Notes under the pieces: generated by a model
The model's input: the letters and a program-made list of their open reading frames with translations, nothing else
What the model was told of the DNA's origin: nothing
The model's database searches: none
Assembly: GCF_001975705.1 (NCBI RefSeq)
Contig: NZ_CP015093.1
Location: forward strand, 2,914,001 to 2,978,000
Length of the DNA stretch: 64,000 nt
Direction of reading: 5' to 3'
Origin: Salipiger abyssi
GTDB taxonomy: Bacteria > Pseudomonadota > Alphaproteobacteria > Rhodobacterales > Rhodobacteraceae
Shown here: positions 8,351 to 17,009 of the stretch, one piece after another
Layout of the letters: each line of letters starts with the position of its first letter
Position numbering within the stretch: position 1 is the stretch's first letter
Program-made: the position numbers and the translations under genes

Positions 8351-8795
8351 GGGGAGAGGTTAGGGCGGTCGAATTGAGGCATCAATGGTTTGGAGCGCTC
8401 ATCTTGTTTGTGACGAGGAGCGCGCTCTTGCAGCGCCCAAACAGTGCGCCCGGGCGCGGAACAAGCCCGAAGGGCGCCGCGCCATCGCCGGCCCGTTCGG
8501 GCGGGCTGGCGATATGGTGACGACAGCGCTGCGTGTCGAGGTCATTCGGATTTGGCCGGGATAAATCGAGAGGTTCGTAAGTCGGATCGCCAACCCACGG
8601 GCCGGCGATGGCGCGGCTCGCGACGGTGCGGCGCTTTGGCGGCAGTTGCGGCCGCCACGAAGCCCATGACCTTCAGATCGCCACCCCATGCCCCGGCAGC
8701 AAGCTGCCGGCAATCACGGCTTCCTGCCTTGACCGCACCGGGCGGAACGGTCAGGTTCTCGCGCGAGCAGCGGCAATCACAAAGGCGCCCGTCGA
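8351..8795. other. noncoding region with dispersed repeat copy 2, upstream of lolC
   Basis: 445 bases without a credible gene. It contains the second copy of the palindromic element (8478-8615) with its left extension (from about 8453), then a short perfect hairpin CCGGCAGC-AA-GCTGCCGG (8693-8710). The promoter of the lolC-lolD operon should lie in the last ~150 bases, but I see no convincing -35/-10 pair. Confidence 0.7.
8478..8615. repeat. dispersed palindromic element, copy 2 (~138 bp)
   Basis: Same terminal inverted repeats as copy 1 (GCGCCATCGCCGGCCCGT ... ACGGGCCGGCGATGGCGC) and a conserved middle with GGATTTGGCCGGGATAAATC. The differences are scattered single bases, not codon-structured, which argues against coding. 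Here the ~30-bp left extension (GCGGAACAAGCCCGAAGG) is contiguous with the palindrome. Confidence 0.8.
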
Positions 8796-10082
8796 ATGGC
8801 CAGCACACCGCCCCCCTTCGCCCGTTTCGAATGGATGATCGCCTGGCGCTATCTGCGCGCCCGGCGCGCCGAGGGCGGCGTCAGCGTGATGACCTGGATC
8901 AGCCTCATCGGCATCACCCTCGCGGTCTTCGCGCTCATCGCCACGCTGGCGGTGCGCTCGGGCTTCCGGGCGGAGTTCGTCGACACGATCCTCGGCGCCA
9001 ATGCCCATGTCACCGTCTATGCCGGCCAGCGCGAGGACGAGTTCGGCCGCACCGTGCGCACCTTCCCGGATTTCCGCGAGCGCGCCGAGCGGGTGGCCGA
9101 GGTGCCGGGGGTGAGCCGCGTGGCGCCGCTGGTCAAGGGGCAGGTCATGGCCAATGCCAACGGGCGCAATGCCGGGGTCGAGGTGTTCGGCATCGACGGC
9201 GCCGATCTCGCCGCGATCCCGCGCGTTGCCGATCCCGAGACCGGGCGCGGCTCGCTCGACCGCTTCGACGAGGGGCTTGCCATCGGCTCGGGCGTGGCGC
9301 GCGAGCTGGGGCTGGGCGTCGGCGACCAGATCAAGCTGATCTCGCCCGACGGGGTGAAGACAGCCTTTGGCGTCTCGCCGCGCGTCAAGGTCTATGAGGT
9401 GGTCTATGTCTTCACCGCCGGGCGCTACGATATCGACCGCACCCGGGTCTATATGCCGTTCTCCGAGGCGCAGCTCTATTTCAACCGCGAGGGCGTCGCC
9501 GACGAGCTGGAGGTGATGACCGCCGATCCCGAGAATGTCGAGCAGGTCGCCGTGCCGGTGCAGATCGCGGCGGGCGAGGGCGCGCTGATCTGGACCTGGC
9601 AGGATGCCAGCGGCGCCTTCCTGCGGGCGCTGGAGGTGGAGGACAACGTGATGTTCGTCATCCTCTCGGTGCTGGTGCTGATCGCCACGATGAACATCGT
9701 CTCGGGGCTGATCATGCTGGTGAAGAACAAGGGTGGCGATATCGGCATCCTGCGCACCATGGGGCTGACCGAGGGCTCTGTGCTGCGGGTGTTCTTCATC
9801 TGCGGCGCCTTCACCGGGGTGATCGGCACGTTGCTGGGCGTGGTGCTGGGCTGTCTCTTCGCGATCTATATCGACCCGATCTTTTCCTTCGTGAACTATC
9901 TCGCGGGGGGCGGGGTCTGGGATCCGGCGGTGCGCGGCATCTATTCGCTGCCCGCCAAGCTGCAACTGGACGACGTGCTGAGCGCGATGGCGCTGTCGCT
10001 GGGGCTGAGCTTTGTCGTCACGATCTTTCCCGCCCGTCGCGCGGCGCGGATGAACCCGGTGGAGGCGCTGCGCTATGAGTGA
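8796..10082 (+). CDS. lolC: lipoprotein-releasing ABC transporter permease (LolC/LolE type), 428 aa
   Basis: Inner-membrane permease that, with LolD, extracts mature lipoproteins and passes them to LolA. The N-terminal '[14 protein letters not shown]' and '[19 protein letters not shown]' mark the family and the first membrane helix. A large periplasmic domain follows (about residues 55-275). Three more helices include '[24 protein letters not shown]', the FtsX-like segment that contacts the ATPase. Only one permease gene is present, as usual in alphaproteobacteria, where a LolC/E hybrid (LolF) is thought to act as a homodimer. The stop overlaps the lolD start by eight bases. Confidence 0.95.
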   Translation: MASTPPPFARFEWMIAWRYLRARRAEGGVSVMTWISLIGITLAVFALIATLAVRSGFRAEFVDTILGANAHVTVYAGQREDEFGRTVRTFPDFRERAERVAEVPGVSRVAPLVKGQVMANANGRNAGVEVFGIDGADLAAIPRVADPETGRGSLDRFDEGLAIGSGVARELGLGVGDQIKLISPDGVKTAFGVSPRVKVYEVVYVFTAGRYDIDRTRVYMPFSEAQLYFNREGVADELEVMTADPENVEQVAVPVQIAAGEGALIWTWQDASGAFLRALEVEDNVMFVILSVLVLIATMNIVSGLIMLVKNKGGDIGILRTMGLTEGSVLRVFFICGAFTGVIGTLLGVVLGCLFAIYIDPIFSFVNYLAGGGVWDPAVRGIYSLPAKLQLDDVLSAMALSLGLSFVVTIFPARRAARMNPVEALRYE

Positions 10083-10758
10083 TACGGTCCTGCGCCTCAC
10101 GGGCATCGAAAAGCGCTACAACGCCGGCAAACCCAACGAGGTCACGGTGCTGCGCGGCGCCGATCTGGAGGTCGGGCGCGGTGAGGTGGTGGCGCTGGTG
10201 GCGCCCTCCGGGGCGGGCAAGTCGACGCTGCTGCATATCGCCGGACTGCTGGATACCGCCGATGCGGGCGAGGTCGCCATCGCCGGCGAGGTGCTGGGCG
10301 GCCGCTCGGACCGGCGCCGCACCGTCGTGCGCCGGCAGGAGGTGGGCTTCGTCTATCAGTTCCACCACCTGCTGCCGGAATTCACCGCGCTCGAGAACGT
10401 GGCGCTGCCGCAGCTTGCCAATGGCGTCGCGCGAAAATCCGCCGAGGAGCGCGGGCTGGCGCTTCTGCGCAGCGTCGGCGTGGACGGTCGCGCGGCACAC
10501 CGCCCGGCGGCGCTTTCGGGCGGCGAGCAGCAGCGTGTGGCTTTCTGCCGCGCTATGGCGAACGCGCCAAAGCTGCTTCTGGCCGACGAGCCCACGGGCA
10601 ATCTCGACCCGGCGACCTCGGATACGGTGTTCGGTGCGCTCATGAGCCTGGTGCGCGACACCGGGCTGTCTGCGGTGATCGCGACGCACAACCTGGAGTT
10701 GGCGGGCCGGATGGACCGGCGCGTAAGGCTCGATGAGGGACGGCTGGTCCCCGCCTGA
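10075..10758 (+). CDS. lolD: lipoprotein-releasing ABC transporter ATPase LolD, 227 aa
   Basis: ATPase of the Lol complex. Walker A is 'APSGAGKST', the Q-loop '[23 protein letters not shown]' is typical for LolD, the signature is '[15 protein letters not shown]', Walker B '[12 protein letters not shown]', and the H-loop '[10 protein letters not shown]'. The glycine to alanine change at the first Walker A position is tolerated in the family. Translation is coupled to lolC by an 8-bp overlap (ATG at 10075, lolC TGA at 10080). Confidence 0.96.
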   Translation: MSDTVLRLTGIEKRYNAGKPNEVTVLRGADLEVGRGEVVALVAPSGAGKSTLLHIAGLLDTADAGEVAIAGEVLGGRSDRRRTVVRRQEVGFVYQFHHLLPEFTALENVALPQLANGVARKSAEERGLALLRSVGVDGRAAHRPAALSGGEQQRVAFCRAMANAPKLLLADEPTGNLDPATSDTVFGALMSLVRDTGLSAVIATHNLELAGRMDRRVRLDEGRLVPA

Positions 10759-10772
10759 ACGCAGATCTGAGC

Positions 10773-11207
10773 TCAGCCGCGCTGCGCCAGCCAGACCCCG
10801 AGCGCCATCAGCCCGATTCCGCCCGCGCGATTGAGCGTGAAGGGGACGACGCGGGCGCCGAACAAGCCGAAATGGTCGATCACCCCGGCGCTGATAAGCT
10901 GGCCGATCAGCACGAAGAAGATCGCCCGCCCGACACCGAAATGCGGCGCGACGAAGGTGATGCTCAATACGTAGAAGGCGATCAGGATGCCGGCCAGGAA
11001 GAGGTGCCTCGGCGCGTCCACGGCCCGGGCGATGGGGCGCGGATCGAGCGTGACCAGTGTCACCGTAGCGGCCACCAGCGCAATGCAGAACAGGATCACC
11101 GCGGCGGCGGCGGGCGAGCCGATATAGGTTCCGAGCCGGGCATTCAGCGCGGCCAGGATGGGCACCGCAATGCCGGCGGCAAGCATGGTCAGCGCGTGAA
11201 TGGGCAT
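10773..11207 (-). CDS. YdcZ/DMT-superfamily membrane protein, 144 aa
   Basis: A small protein with five hydrophobic segments that fits the DUF606/YdcZ group of the drug/metabolite superfamily. 'LNARLGTYIGSPAAAAVILF' near the N-terminus and 'GVGRAIFFVLIGQLISAGVIDHFGLFG' near the C-terminus are characteristic. Transport substrate unknown. I placed the start at the ATG at 11207, preceded by GAGAGGAGAG; the open frame continues upstream to 11801 without coding character. It faces lolD tail to tail. Confidence 0.85.
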   Translation of the reverse strand: MPIHALTMLAAGIAVPILAALNARLGTYIGSPAAAAVILFCIALVAATVTLVTLDPRPIARAVDAPRHLFLAGILIAFYVLSITFVAPHFGVGRAIFFVLIGQLISAGVIDHFGLFGARVVPFTLNRAGGIGLMALGVWLAQRG

Positions 11208-11342
11208 GGGCTCTCCTCTCCGGTTCGCGGGCACAATGGCAAGCTGGGGAAACGGTGTCATCCCCAGAACGTCACGGGGGCTTGATCTGTGGCGCGGGCC
11301 GGGCGAGACAGGGGGCCGAAGGCAAAGCAGGGAGAGACTGGC

Positions 11343-11759
11343 ATGACACGGCTGCTGATCGGAGCATGGCTTGGCGCGGCGCTGGGCATCGCGGCCTGCG
11401 TGCCCAATGAAATGCCGCAGGCGAGCGACGGGCGGGGCCTCTACATGGAGTATTGTGCTGTCTGCCATGGCGCGGACGGCAAGGGGGATGGCGAGATGGC
11501 GCGCGCCACGACCACGCCCCCCAAGAACCTCACGCTGATTTCGCTGCGCCACGGCGACCGTTTCCCGCGCGCCAAGGTGCTGTCGACGATCGACGGCTAT
11601 GCGCGCTCGGATCTCGACGGGCCGGGCATGCCGGAATTCGGCGAACTGCTCGAGGGCGATCTGGTGCCGCTCGATACCGGCGACGGCACCATGACGCCGA
11701 CGCCGCGCAAGCTGGTGGCGCTGCTCGAATATCTCGAATCGATCCAGCAGACCCGCTGA
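11343..11759 (+). CDS. lipoprotein cytochrome c family protein, 138 aa
   Basis: A mono-heme c-type cytochrome with a lipoprotein signal: 'GAALGIAACVP' holds a lipobox with the modified cysteine at about residue 20. The heme motif 'CAVCHGADGKGDG' follows, with a plausible axial methionine in 'GPGMPEFGELL'. It would be anchored in the envelope facing the periplasm and carry electrons; the partner is unknown. The start is the ATG at 11343 behind GGGAGA. A hairpin at 11772-11799 marks its 3' end. Confidence 0.87.
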   Translation: MTRLLIGAWLGAALGIAACVPNEMPQASDGRGLYMEYCAVCHGADGKGDGEMARATTTPPKNLTLISLRHGDRFPRAKVLSTIDGYARSDLDGPGMPEFGELLEGDLVPLDTGDGTMTPTPRKLVALLEYLESIQQTR

Positions 11760-11771
11760 GCGGGGCTGGAC

Positions 11772-11799
11772 GCGGCGGCCTCCGGATGGTGGCCGCCGC
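11772..11799. terminator. hairpin between convergent cytochrome c and SDR genes
   Basis: GCGGCGGCC, ten-base loop, GGCCGCCGC: a perfect 9-bp stem between two converging genes. No U-tract follows on either side, so intrinsic termination is likely but not certain. Confidence 0.6.
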
Positions 11800-11806
11800 A
11801 ACCCTG

Positions 11807-12598
11807 TCAGTAGACCGGCATCGAGCCGCCATTGACCCAGTAATCCGAGCCGGTGACAAAGCTGGCGCGGTCGGAGGTCAGGAACAGCACCACCTCGGCC
11901 ACTTCTTCGGGCTCGCCGATGCGCTGGAGCGCGAATTTCTTGTGCTCCTTTGCGAAATGGTCGATGACCTTGTCGCGTTCCATGCCGCCATACATCTCGG
12001 CAAGCAGGTCGATGAAGCCGCCGGGCTTCTCCCAGATCGGCGTGCGTGTCGCGCCGGGCGAGACGCAGTTGGCGCGCACGCCCTGCGGGCCGAACTCGAT
12101 CGACAGCGATTTCATGAAGCTCAGGACCGCCGCCTTGGACATGCAGTAGTCGTAGAACAGCGGCTCGGGCATGCGGCCGAAATCCGATGCGATGGCCACG
12201 ACCGAGCCCTTGCCCGCCTTGGCCATATGCGGCACCGCCGCCCGCGCGCAGCGCAGCACGCCCAGCACGTTGACGTCGAAGGTGTTCATCACGTCCTTGT
12301 CGCCGGTATCGCTCAGCCCCGTGCGGGTGGGCGCCACGCCGGCGCAGCAGACAAGCACGTCGATCTTGCCATAAGCGTCGAGCGCCGCCTGCGCCAGCCG
12401 CTCTCCGCCATCGCCGCGCAGGTCGACCTCGACGCCGGTGACGCTGCCGGGGCCGGACAGGCCAGACACGGCCGAGACATCGAGATCCCCGGCAATCACC
12501 TGCGCGCCCTCCTCGACAAAGCGTGTGGCGGTGGCGAGCCCGATGCCGGATCCGGCACCTGTGACGATCACGGTCTTCCCCTGAAATTCCTGTGACAT
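11807..12598 (-). CDS. short-chain dehydrogenase/reductase (SDR), 263 aa
   Basis: A classical SDR. The cofactor motif is 'VTGAGSGIGLATA' at about residues 12-24, the NAG-equivalent is 'VCCAGVAP', the catalytic serine is in 'VAIASDFG' and the YxxxK is 'YDYCMSKAA'. Asp in 'IAGDLDVS' after the second strand suggests NAD preference. It closes the minus-strand arm (deacetylase - DoxX - SDR, gaps of about 50 bases) of the divergent catabolic locus. A polyol or sugar-derivative oxidation is a reasonable guess from context, but the substrate is not defined. Confidence 0.9.
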   Translation of the reverse strand: MSQEFQGKTVIVTGAGSGIGLATATRFVEEGAQVIAGDLDVSAVSGLSGPGSVTGVEVDLRGDGGERLAQAALDAYGKIDVLVCCAGVAPTRTGLSDTGDKDVMNTFDVNVLGVLRCARAAVPHMAKAGKGSVVAIASDFGRMPEPLFYDYCMSKAAVLSFMKSLSIEFGPQGVRANCVSPGATRTPIWEKPGGFIDLLAEMYGGMERDKVIDHFAKEHKKFALQRIGEPEEVAEVVLFLTSDRASFVTGSDYWVNGGSMPVY

Positions 12599-12648
12599 TT
12601 CATTCTCCTCCCAATGCAGCGAATGTGTGGTGATGGCGACCGGGCGGG

Positions 12649-13125
12649 CTAGAACAGCGGCCAGATCAGCCGGTCGAGTGAGACGGGGCCGCCGCCGTAG
12701 AAGACGAAGAACAGCGCGCAGAAGCCCCAGAGCGCGTAGTGCTCGAACCCGTTCTGGTTCGAAAAGAACCCGTCCTTGATGTGGTGGATTGCGGACAGGA
12801 ACAGCAGCGCCGCGCAGGTTAGCGCGACGGGCCGGGTGAACAGGCCGAGCGCCAGCAGGGCGCCGCCCACCAGATTGTTCACCGTCGAGAGCCAGGCCCA
12901 GAACATCCCCGGCTTCCAGCCGAATTTCTCCATATAGGCCGCCGTTCCCGCGACGGTCTGGACCGGCATGCCGGTATTGGGGAAAAACTGGAAGCTGGCC
13001 CGGAGTGCGTAAAGCACCAGGACCACGCCGACCCAGACCCGCAACACCAGCGCCCAGATCGCAAAAATCGCGGGGAAGGATGTTTCGGCAAATTGAAAAA
13101 GCGACGGTGAGGCTGTGATGTCCAT
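12649..13125 (-). CDS. DoxX family membrane protein, 158 aa
   Basis: Four hydrophobic segments and the family pattern 'LRVWVGVVLVLYALRASFQFFP', 'GMFWAWLSTVNNLVGGALLALGLFTRPVAL' and 'HHIKDGFF' place it in the DoxX/SURF4-like family. Members are linked to quinone/thiol redox reactions at the membrane. In this operon it may provide an electron outlet for one of the dehydrogenases; that is inference. It sits between the SDR and the deacetylase-like gene in the same operon. Confidence 0.85.
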   Translation of the reverse strand: MDITASPSLFQFAETSFPAIFAIWALVLRVWVGVVLVLYALRASFQFFPNTGMPVQTVAGTAAYMEKFGWKPGMFWAWLSTVNNLVGGALLALGLFTRPVALTCAALLFLSAIHHIKDGFFSNQNGFEHYALWGFCALFFVFYGGGPVSLDRLIWPLF

Positions 13126-13179
13126 GACGGTTCCGGCTGTTATTGAGACGCCTGTCGGCCCTGTTTCGCGGGGGCCGGC

Positions 13180-14025
13180 TCAGGCCGTTTCATGCGGTGT
13201 GTCGGCCTGTTCGAGCGCCCAGCAGGCGATCTCGTCCTTGCGCATGAAGACGACGCCGGGATGCCCCTGCGCATAATCGACAAAATCGCTGACGACCTTG
13301 GCGATGCCGGGCTGGCCGCCGATGCGGTCATGCACGCTGACCGACATCAGCCTGCGGCGGGTTTCGGCCTCGGCATAGAGCATGTCGAACTCGTCGCGCA
13401 GATCCGACCCGAACGCTGCGCCCGAGAGCGAGAGCATATGGAACCGGTCGATATCGTTGTTGCGGCGGGTGTAGGGGACGACGCCGAAGCGCCCGCCATC
13501 GACCTCGACGGTAAAGGGCTCGTCGCGGCTGGTGTCGTCGATATAGTAGAGAAAGCCCAGCGATTTCAGAATGCTCAGCGTGTTGAGGCTGTTGCGCAGC
13601 GCAAAGGCGTTGAAGCCCACGGGCCGCGTGCCGGTGGCGGATTCGATTGCCGCGATGTTGCGGCTGTAGGAGGCGCGCTCCTCGTCGGGGCTCATCCGCC
13701 AGTGAGGCTCCCAGGTGTGCCCGTGCGCCGCCGCCTCGTGGCCGCGTTCGACGATCTCGCGGGCGATCTCGGGATGACGCTCCACCGCCTGGCCAACCAT
13801 GTGCGATGTCACCTTGATCCCCTTGCGGTCCCAAAGGTCCAGAAGCCGGGGCAGCCCCTCTTTCACACCGTAATCGAACCATTTGCCGGTCGCGATGTTG
13901 ACGGTCTCCCGGTCCATCTCGGCAAAGGGGCTGTAGGGCGCCTTGTCGGGCTGCGCGCCGGCCTCGAACTGCATCGAAACCGAAATGACCAGGCGGGCGC
14001 CGTCGGGCCAGTATCCTGCTGACAT
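13180..14025 (-). CDS. polysaccharide deacetylase / PuuE-like family hydrolase, 281 aa
   Basis: A NodB-homology protein of the cytosolic branch that includes allantoinase PuuE and cyclic-imide hydrolases. The fold motifs are 'KVTSHMVGQAVERHPEIAREI', 'GHEAAAHGHTWEPHWRMS' (metal-binding HxxxH region) and 'SVSVHDRIGG' (late histidine). The open N-terminus 'LVISVSMQFEAGAQP' matches the cytosolic group and there is no signal peptide. I chose the ATG at 14025 with GGGAGGAAG upstream; the ATG five codons earlier overlaps that site. First gene of the minus arm, divergent from the ABC operon. The reaction (amide, ester or cyclic amide hydrolysis) cannot be fixed from sequence. Confidence 0.83.
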   Translation of the reverse strand: MSAGYWPDGARLVISVSMQFEAGAQPDKAPYSPFAEMDRETVNIATGKWFDYGVKEGLPRLLDLWDRKGIKVTSHMVGQAVERHPEIAREIVERGHEAAAHGHTWEPHWRMSPDEERASYSRNIAAIESATGTRPVGFNAFALRNSLNTLSILKSLGFLYYIDDTSRDEPFTVEVDGGRFGVVPYTRRNNDIDRFHMLSLSGAAFGSDLRDEFDMLYAEAETRRRLMSVSVHDRIGGQPGIAKVVSDFVDYAQGHPGVVFMRKDEIACWALEQADTPHETA

Positions 14026-14045
14026 CGGTCTTCCTCCCATTTTAT

Positions 14046-14063
14046 TCGTTTAGCAACTAACGA
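14046..14063. promoter_or_regulatory. palindrome, candidate MarR operator 1 (TCGTT...AACGA)
   Basis: TCGTTTAGCAACTAACGA is an imperfect 18-bp inverted repeat 21 bases upstream of the deacetylase ATG in a very AT-rich divergent promoter. The same TTCGTTAG / CTAACGAA half-sites occur in front of the second MarR gene (20671-20680 and 20850-20865). A shared operator for the MarR regulators is inferred. Confidence 0.5.
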
Positions 14064-14187
14064 TAAGGTGGAACTATTATGGAGCACGGATCTATCTGTC
14101 AATCCACTGATAAATGAACAGAATAGGAAAAATTTGATATCTACACTATTGACTCATCTATGGTCCCGCATCTAGCGTCTATCTAGT

Positions 14188-14205
14188 TCATTACTATCCT
14201 AATGA
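14188..14205. promoter_or_regulatory. palindrome in front of the isomerase gene, candidate operator 2 (TCATTA...TAATGA)
   Basis: TCATTACTATCCTAATGA is a perfect 6+6 inverted repeat ending 24 bases before the start codon at 14230, where a repressor would block transcription. The intergenic region 14026-14229 is far richer in A/T than its surroundings. A TTGACT near 14150 could be a -35 for the plus arm, but the matching -10 is weak. Confidence 0.45.
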
Positions 14206-14229
14206 TAAATGCTCTGGGAGGAGAACAGG

Positions 14230-15108
14230 ATGGCCAGAACCGGAGAGGTCCGGCGCCGGGCAGGTTATGACCTGACCCTGTGGCCGGCCTGCGTGCGGGG
14301 ATATCCGCTGCGCGAGCAGATCGCAGCGGCATCGGCGGCCGGGTATTCCTGTATCGCGGTCAACTCGGCAACCTATGTCGCGGCGCTGTCGGAGGGTCTC
14401 TCGGGCGCAGAGGTCGCCGAAATCGTCAAAGACCACGGCCTGCGGGTTTCTTGGGTGGATGCGGTCACCGGCTGGCTGCCCGTCCGCTATCCGCCGCGCG
14501 CGCCGGAGCTGAGGGATTTCCTCGACCACGACCTCGATATCGCCTTCGAGATGGCAGAGACGCTCGGCGCGACCTCGCTTCTGGCGGTCGGCAGTTTCGA
14601 TCACGCGACCATTCCGATGCAGGAGCTCGTGGACCGCTTCGGCAGCCTTTGCGACCGCGCCGCCCGGCGCGGCCTGCGCGTGGGGCTGGAGTTTATTCCG
14701 TTCTGGGGGATTCCGACCCTGCGCACGGCGCTGGATATCGTCGCGGCGGCGGGGGCATCGAATGGCGGTTTCGTGCTCGACAGCTGGCACTTCTATCGCG
14801 GCGACCCCGACCTTGCGCTGATGGGCGAGATCCCGGCGGGCAAGCTCTATGCGGTGCAGCTCGCCGATGCCGCGCTGCGGATCCGGGGCGTCAACCTGCT
14901 CGACGATTGTCTGCAATATCGCTGCGCACCAGGGCAGGGGGCGCTGCCGCTCGACGATTTCATGGCGTCGGTAACACGGCTTGGCGCGAGTGATTTCGGC
15001 CCGGAGATCTTTTCGTCGGCGCTCGACACCCTGCCGGCGCAGCAGGCGGCGGAGCTCTGCGCCGATGCGACCCGCGTGCTGCTGAAAAAACATCACATCG
15101 CCGCCTGA
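14230..15108 (+). CDS. sugar phosphate isomerase/epimerase family protein (xylose isomerase-like TIM barrel), 292 aa
   Basis: An AP-endonuclease-2/xylose-isomerase-like TIM barrel. Metal ligands and barrel strands are suggested by 'GLRVGLEFIPFWG' (Glu), 'GFVLDSWHFYRGDPD' (Asp/His), 'LYAVQLADAAL' (Gln/Asp) and 'FGPEIFSSAL' (Glu), the standard order for this family. Members isomerise or dehydrate sugars and inosose-type compounds. The ATG at 14230 is preceded by GGGAGGAG; the in-frame ATG at 14209 lies before that site and was not used. First gene of the plus arm of the locus, followed by an SDR 26 bases later. Confidence 0.85.
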   Translation: MARTGEVRRRAGYDLTLWPACVRGYPLREQIAAASAAGYSCIAVNSATYVAALSEGLSGAEVAEIVKDHGLRVSWVDAVTGWLPVRYPPRAPELRDFLDHDLDIAFEMAETLGATSLLAVGSFDHATIPMQELVDRFGSLCDRAARRGLRVGLEFIPFWGIPTLRTALDIVAAAGASNGGFVLDSWHFYRGDPDLALMGEIPAGKLYAVQLADAALRIRGVNLLDDCLQYRCAPGQGALPLDDFMASVTRLGASDFGPEIFSSALDTLPAQQAAELCADATRVLLKKHHIAA

Positions 15109-15134
15109 CGGCGGCATTCAAGTGGAGGAGAAAC

Positions 15135-15932
15135 ATGGATCTTGGTCTTGAGGGAAAGGTCGCCGTTCTCAGCGGCGGCGGGCGCAAGGGCGGCATCGGC
15201 TGGGCGACCATCAAGGAGCTGACCCAGGCCGGCGCCAAGGTGCTGATGGGCGATATCCAGATCGACAGCGCTTATGAAGAGCTGATGGCCGACGGGTCGG
15301 TGCAGGTTCTGGAGCTGGACCTGTCGCAGCCGGGCAACCCCGAACGTCTGGTCGAGACCGCCGTGGAGCGCTTCGGCAAGCTCGACATCCTGATCAACAA
15401 CCTGGGCGTCACGATCTTTCGCGGCGGGTTTCTCGATGTCAGTGATGAGGATTGGGATTTCACCTTCCGCACCAACTTTCTGTCGAATGTGCGCGCCTCG
15501 CGGGCGGCCATGCCGCATCTGATCGAGTCGAAGGGGGTCATCGTCAACCTGGCCTCGACCCTCGGCACCACGCCGGTGCCGAGCCTTGTCGATTACAGCG
15601 CCTTCAAGGCGGCGACGCTGAATTTCACCAAGGGGCTGTCGGAGGAATTCAATCCGCAGGGCGTGCGGGTCGTCGCGGTCTCGCCGGGCGCGGTTCTGAC
15701 GCCGCACTGGACCCGCAAGGGCGGCGCGTTCGAGATGATGGCGGCGGAACAGGGCGTCGATGTCGACACCCTGCGCGACGAGATCATTCCGCAGATGTTC
15801 GGCATGACGACCGGTCGCATGGTGCTGCCCGAGGAGATTGCCGCGACCATCTGCTTTGCCGCCTCCAAACAGGGCGGATCGCTCTCGGGGCTGGCGCTGA
15901 CCGTCGATGCCGGCTCGGTGAAAACAATCTGA
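15135..15932 (+). CDS. short-chain dehydrogenase/reductase, 265 aa
   Basis: A second SDR in the locus, distinct from the one at 11807. The cofactor loop is the longer 'SGGGRKGGIGWATIKE' type, followed by 'LINNLGV', catalytic Ser in 'VNLASTLG' and YxxxK in 'DYSAFKAA'. The C-terminal 'LSGLALTVDAGS' is typical of classical SDRs. A strong GTGGAGGAG lies before the ATG. Co-transcribed with the TIM-barrel gene and the ABC permease. Likely oxidises or reduces an intermediate of the imported compound. Confidence 0.9.
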   Translation: MDLGLEGKVAVLSGGGRKGGIGWATIKELTQAGAKVLMGDIQIDSAYEELMADGSVQVLELDLSQPGNPERLVETAVERFGKLDILINNLGVTIFRGGFLDVSDEDWDFTFRTNFLSNVRASRAAMPHLIESKGVIVNLASTLGTTPVPSLVDYSAFKAATLNFTKGLSEEFNPQGVRVVAVSPGAVLTPHWTRKGGAFEMMAAEQGVDVDTLRDEIIPQMFGMTTGRMVLPEEIAATICFAASKQGGSLSGLALTVDAGSVKTI

Positions 15933-15960
15933 AATCCGGCGTCTGGGAGGAGCCAAAACA

Positions 15961-16965
15961 ATGTCACAAGAAGCCGTATCCAAGCTTACCCCGGATGCGA
16001 AGACAGGCGGCCCGTCGCTTTTCGCGCGGCTGACACGGTTCGACGAGGCCGGTCTGCTTTTGGGCTTTGTCTTTCTGGTGCTGCTCATCGGCATCCCGCA
16101 TCCGGAATTCTTCAACCCCGGCTCGATCGAGGCCACGTTGCGCCAGACCGCCTTTGTCGCGATCATTGCCTTCGGCATGGTGTTTCTGGTCGCCATGGTC
16201 GAGATCGACCTGTCGATCAGCGGGATCTATGCGGTGGCGGGCATGTCGATGGCGCTGCTGATCAAGGCCGGCGTCGACCCCTGGGCGGCGGTCTGCGTCG
16301 CGCTCTTGGCCGGCACGCTGCTGGGGCTGGTCAACGGGCTGCTGTCGGTGCTGCTCGGCGTGCCGCTGATCATCGTTTCGCTGGGCACGCTGTCGGTGTT
16401 CTTCGGGCTCAACCTGATCATCTCGGGCGGGCTCGCGGTGTTCGGCATGCCGCGCGATCACTCGTTCTTCCAGATCATCGGGGGCAATCATTTCGGCCTG
16501 CCGATGACGGTCTGGATCACCATCGCCACCGGCATCGTGCTGCATTTCGTACTCTGGCGGACGCGCTACGGCGCGCAGGTCCGGGCCATCGGCTCGAATA
16601 CGGCGGCGGCGAAGTTCCTGGGCATCAAGGTGGCGCGGACACGGGTGCTGACCACCGCCTTCGTTGGCTTCCTCGCGGCGCTTTCGGGGGTGCTTACACT
16701 CGCCTTCTTCAAGGCCTCGGAGCCCACCATCGGTGCCGGGATCGAGCTGCGCGTGATTGCGGCGGTGGTGATCGGCGGCACGTCTCTGGCGGGGGGTTCG
16801 GGCACGATCCTGGGGGCCGCGCTCGGCGCGCTCATCATCACGCTGATCGACAGCGGCATCGTCTTTTACGGCATCGACCCGGATTATTCGCAATTCGTGA
16901 CCGGTGTCGTGATCGTCGTGGCCATCGGTCTCGACCGGCTGGCCAAGCGGCGCAAGACATCCTGA
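15961..16965 (+). CDS. sugar-type ABC transporter permease (RbsC family), 334 aa
   Basis: A single permease of the BPD_transp_2 family with about eight to ten membrane segments. The diagnostic segment 'SNTAAAKFLGIKVARTRVLTTAFVGFLAALSGVL' faces the ATPase, and 'VIAAVVIGGTSLAGGSGTILGAALGALI' is the RbsC-family signature. One copy would form a homodimer. Between the SDR and the binding-protein gene in the same operon. Confidence 0.93.
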   Translation: MSQEAVSKLTPDAKTGGPSLFARLTRFDEAGLLLGFVFLVLLIGIPHPEFFNPGSIEATLRQTAFVAIIAFGMVFLVAMVEIDLSISGIYAVAGMSMALLIKAGVDPWAAVCVALLAGTLLGLVNGLLSVLLGVPLIIVSLGTLSVFFGLNLIISGGLAVFGMPRDHSFFQIIGGNHFGLPMTVWITIATGIVLHFVLWRTRYGAQVRAIGSNTAAAKFLGIKVARTRVLTTAFVGFLAALSGVLTLAFFKASEPTIGAGIELRVIAAVVIGGTSLAGGSGTILGAALGALIITLIDSGIVFYGIDPDYSQFVTGVVIVVAIGLDRLAKRRKTS

Positions 16966-17009
16966 TCGCGGACAAATTTCGCAAACGACTGAATGAGAGG
17001 GAGGAGCTC

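Noticed and set aside
8399..8808. Two overlapping minus-strand open frames in the repeat region
   Set aside because: They lie across copy 2 of the 137-bp element. Comparison with copy 1 shows substitutions and length changes that do not preserve a frame.
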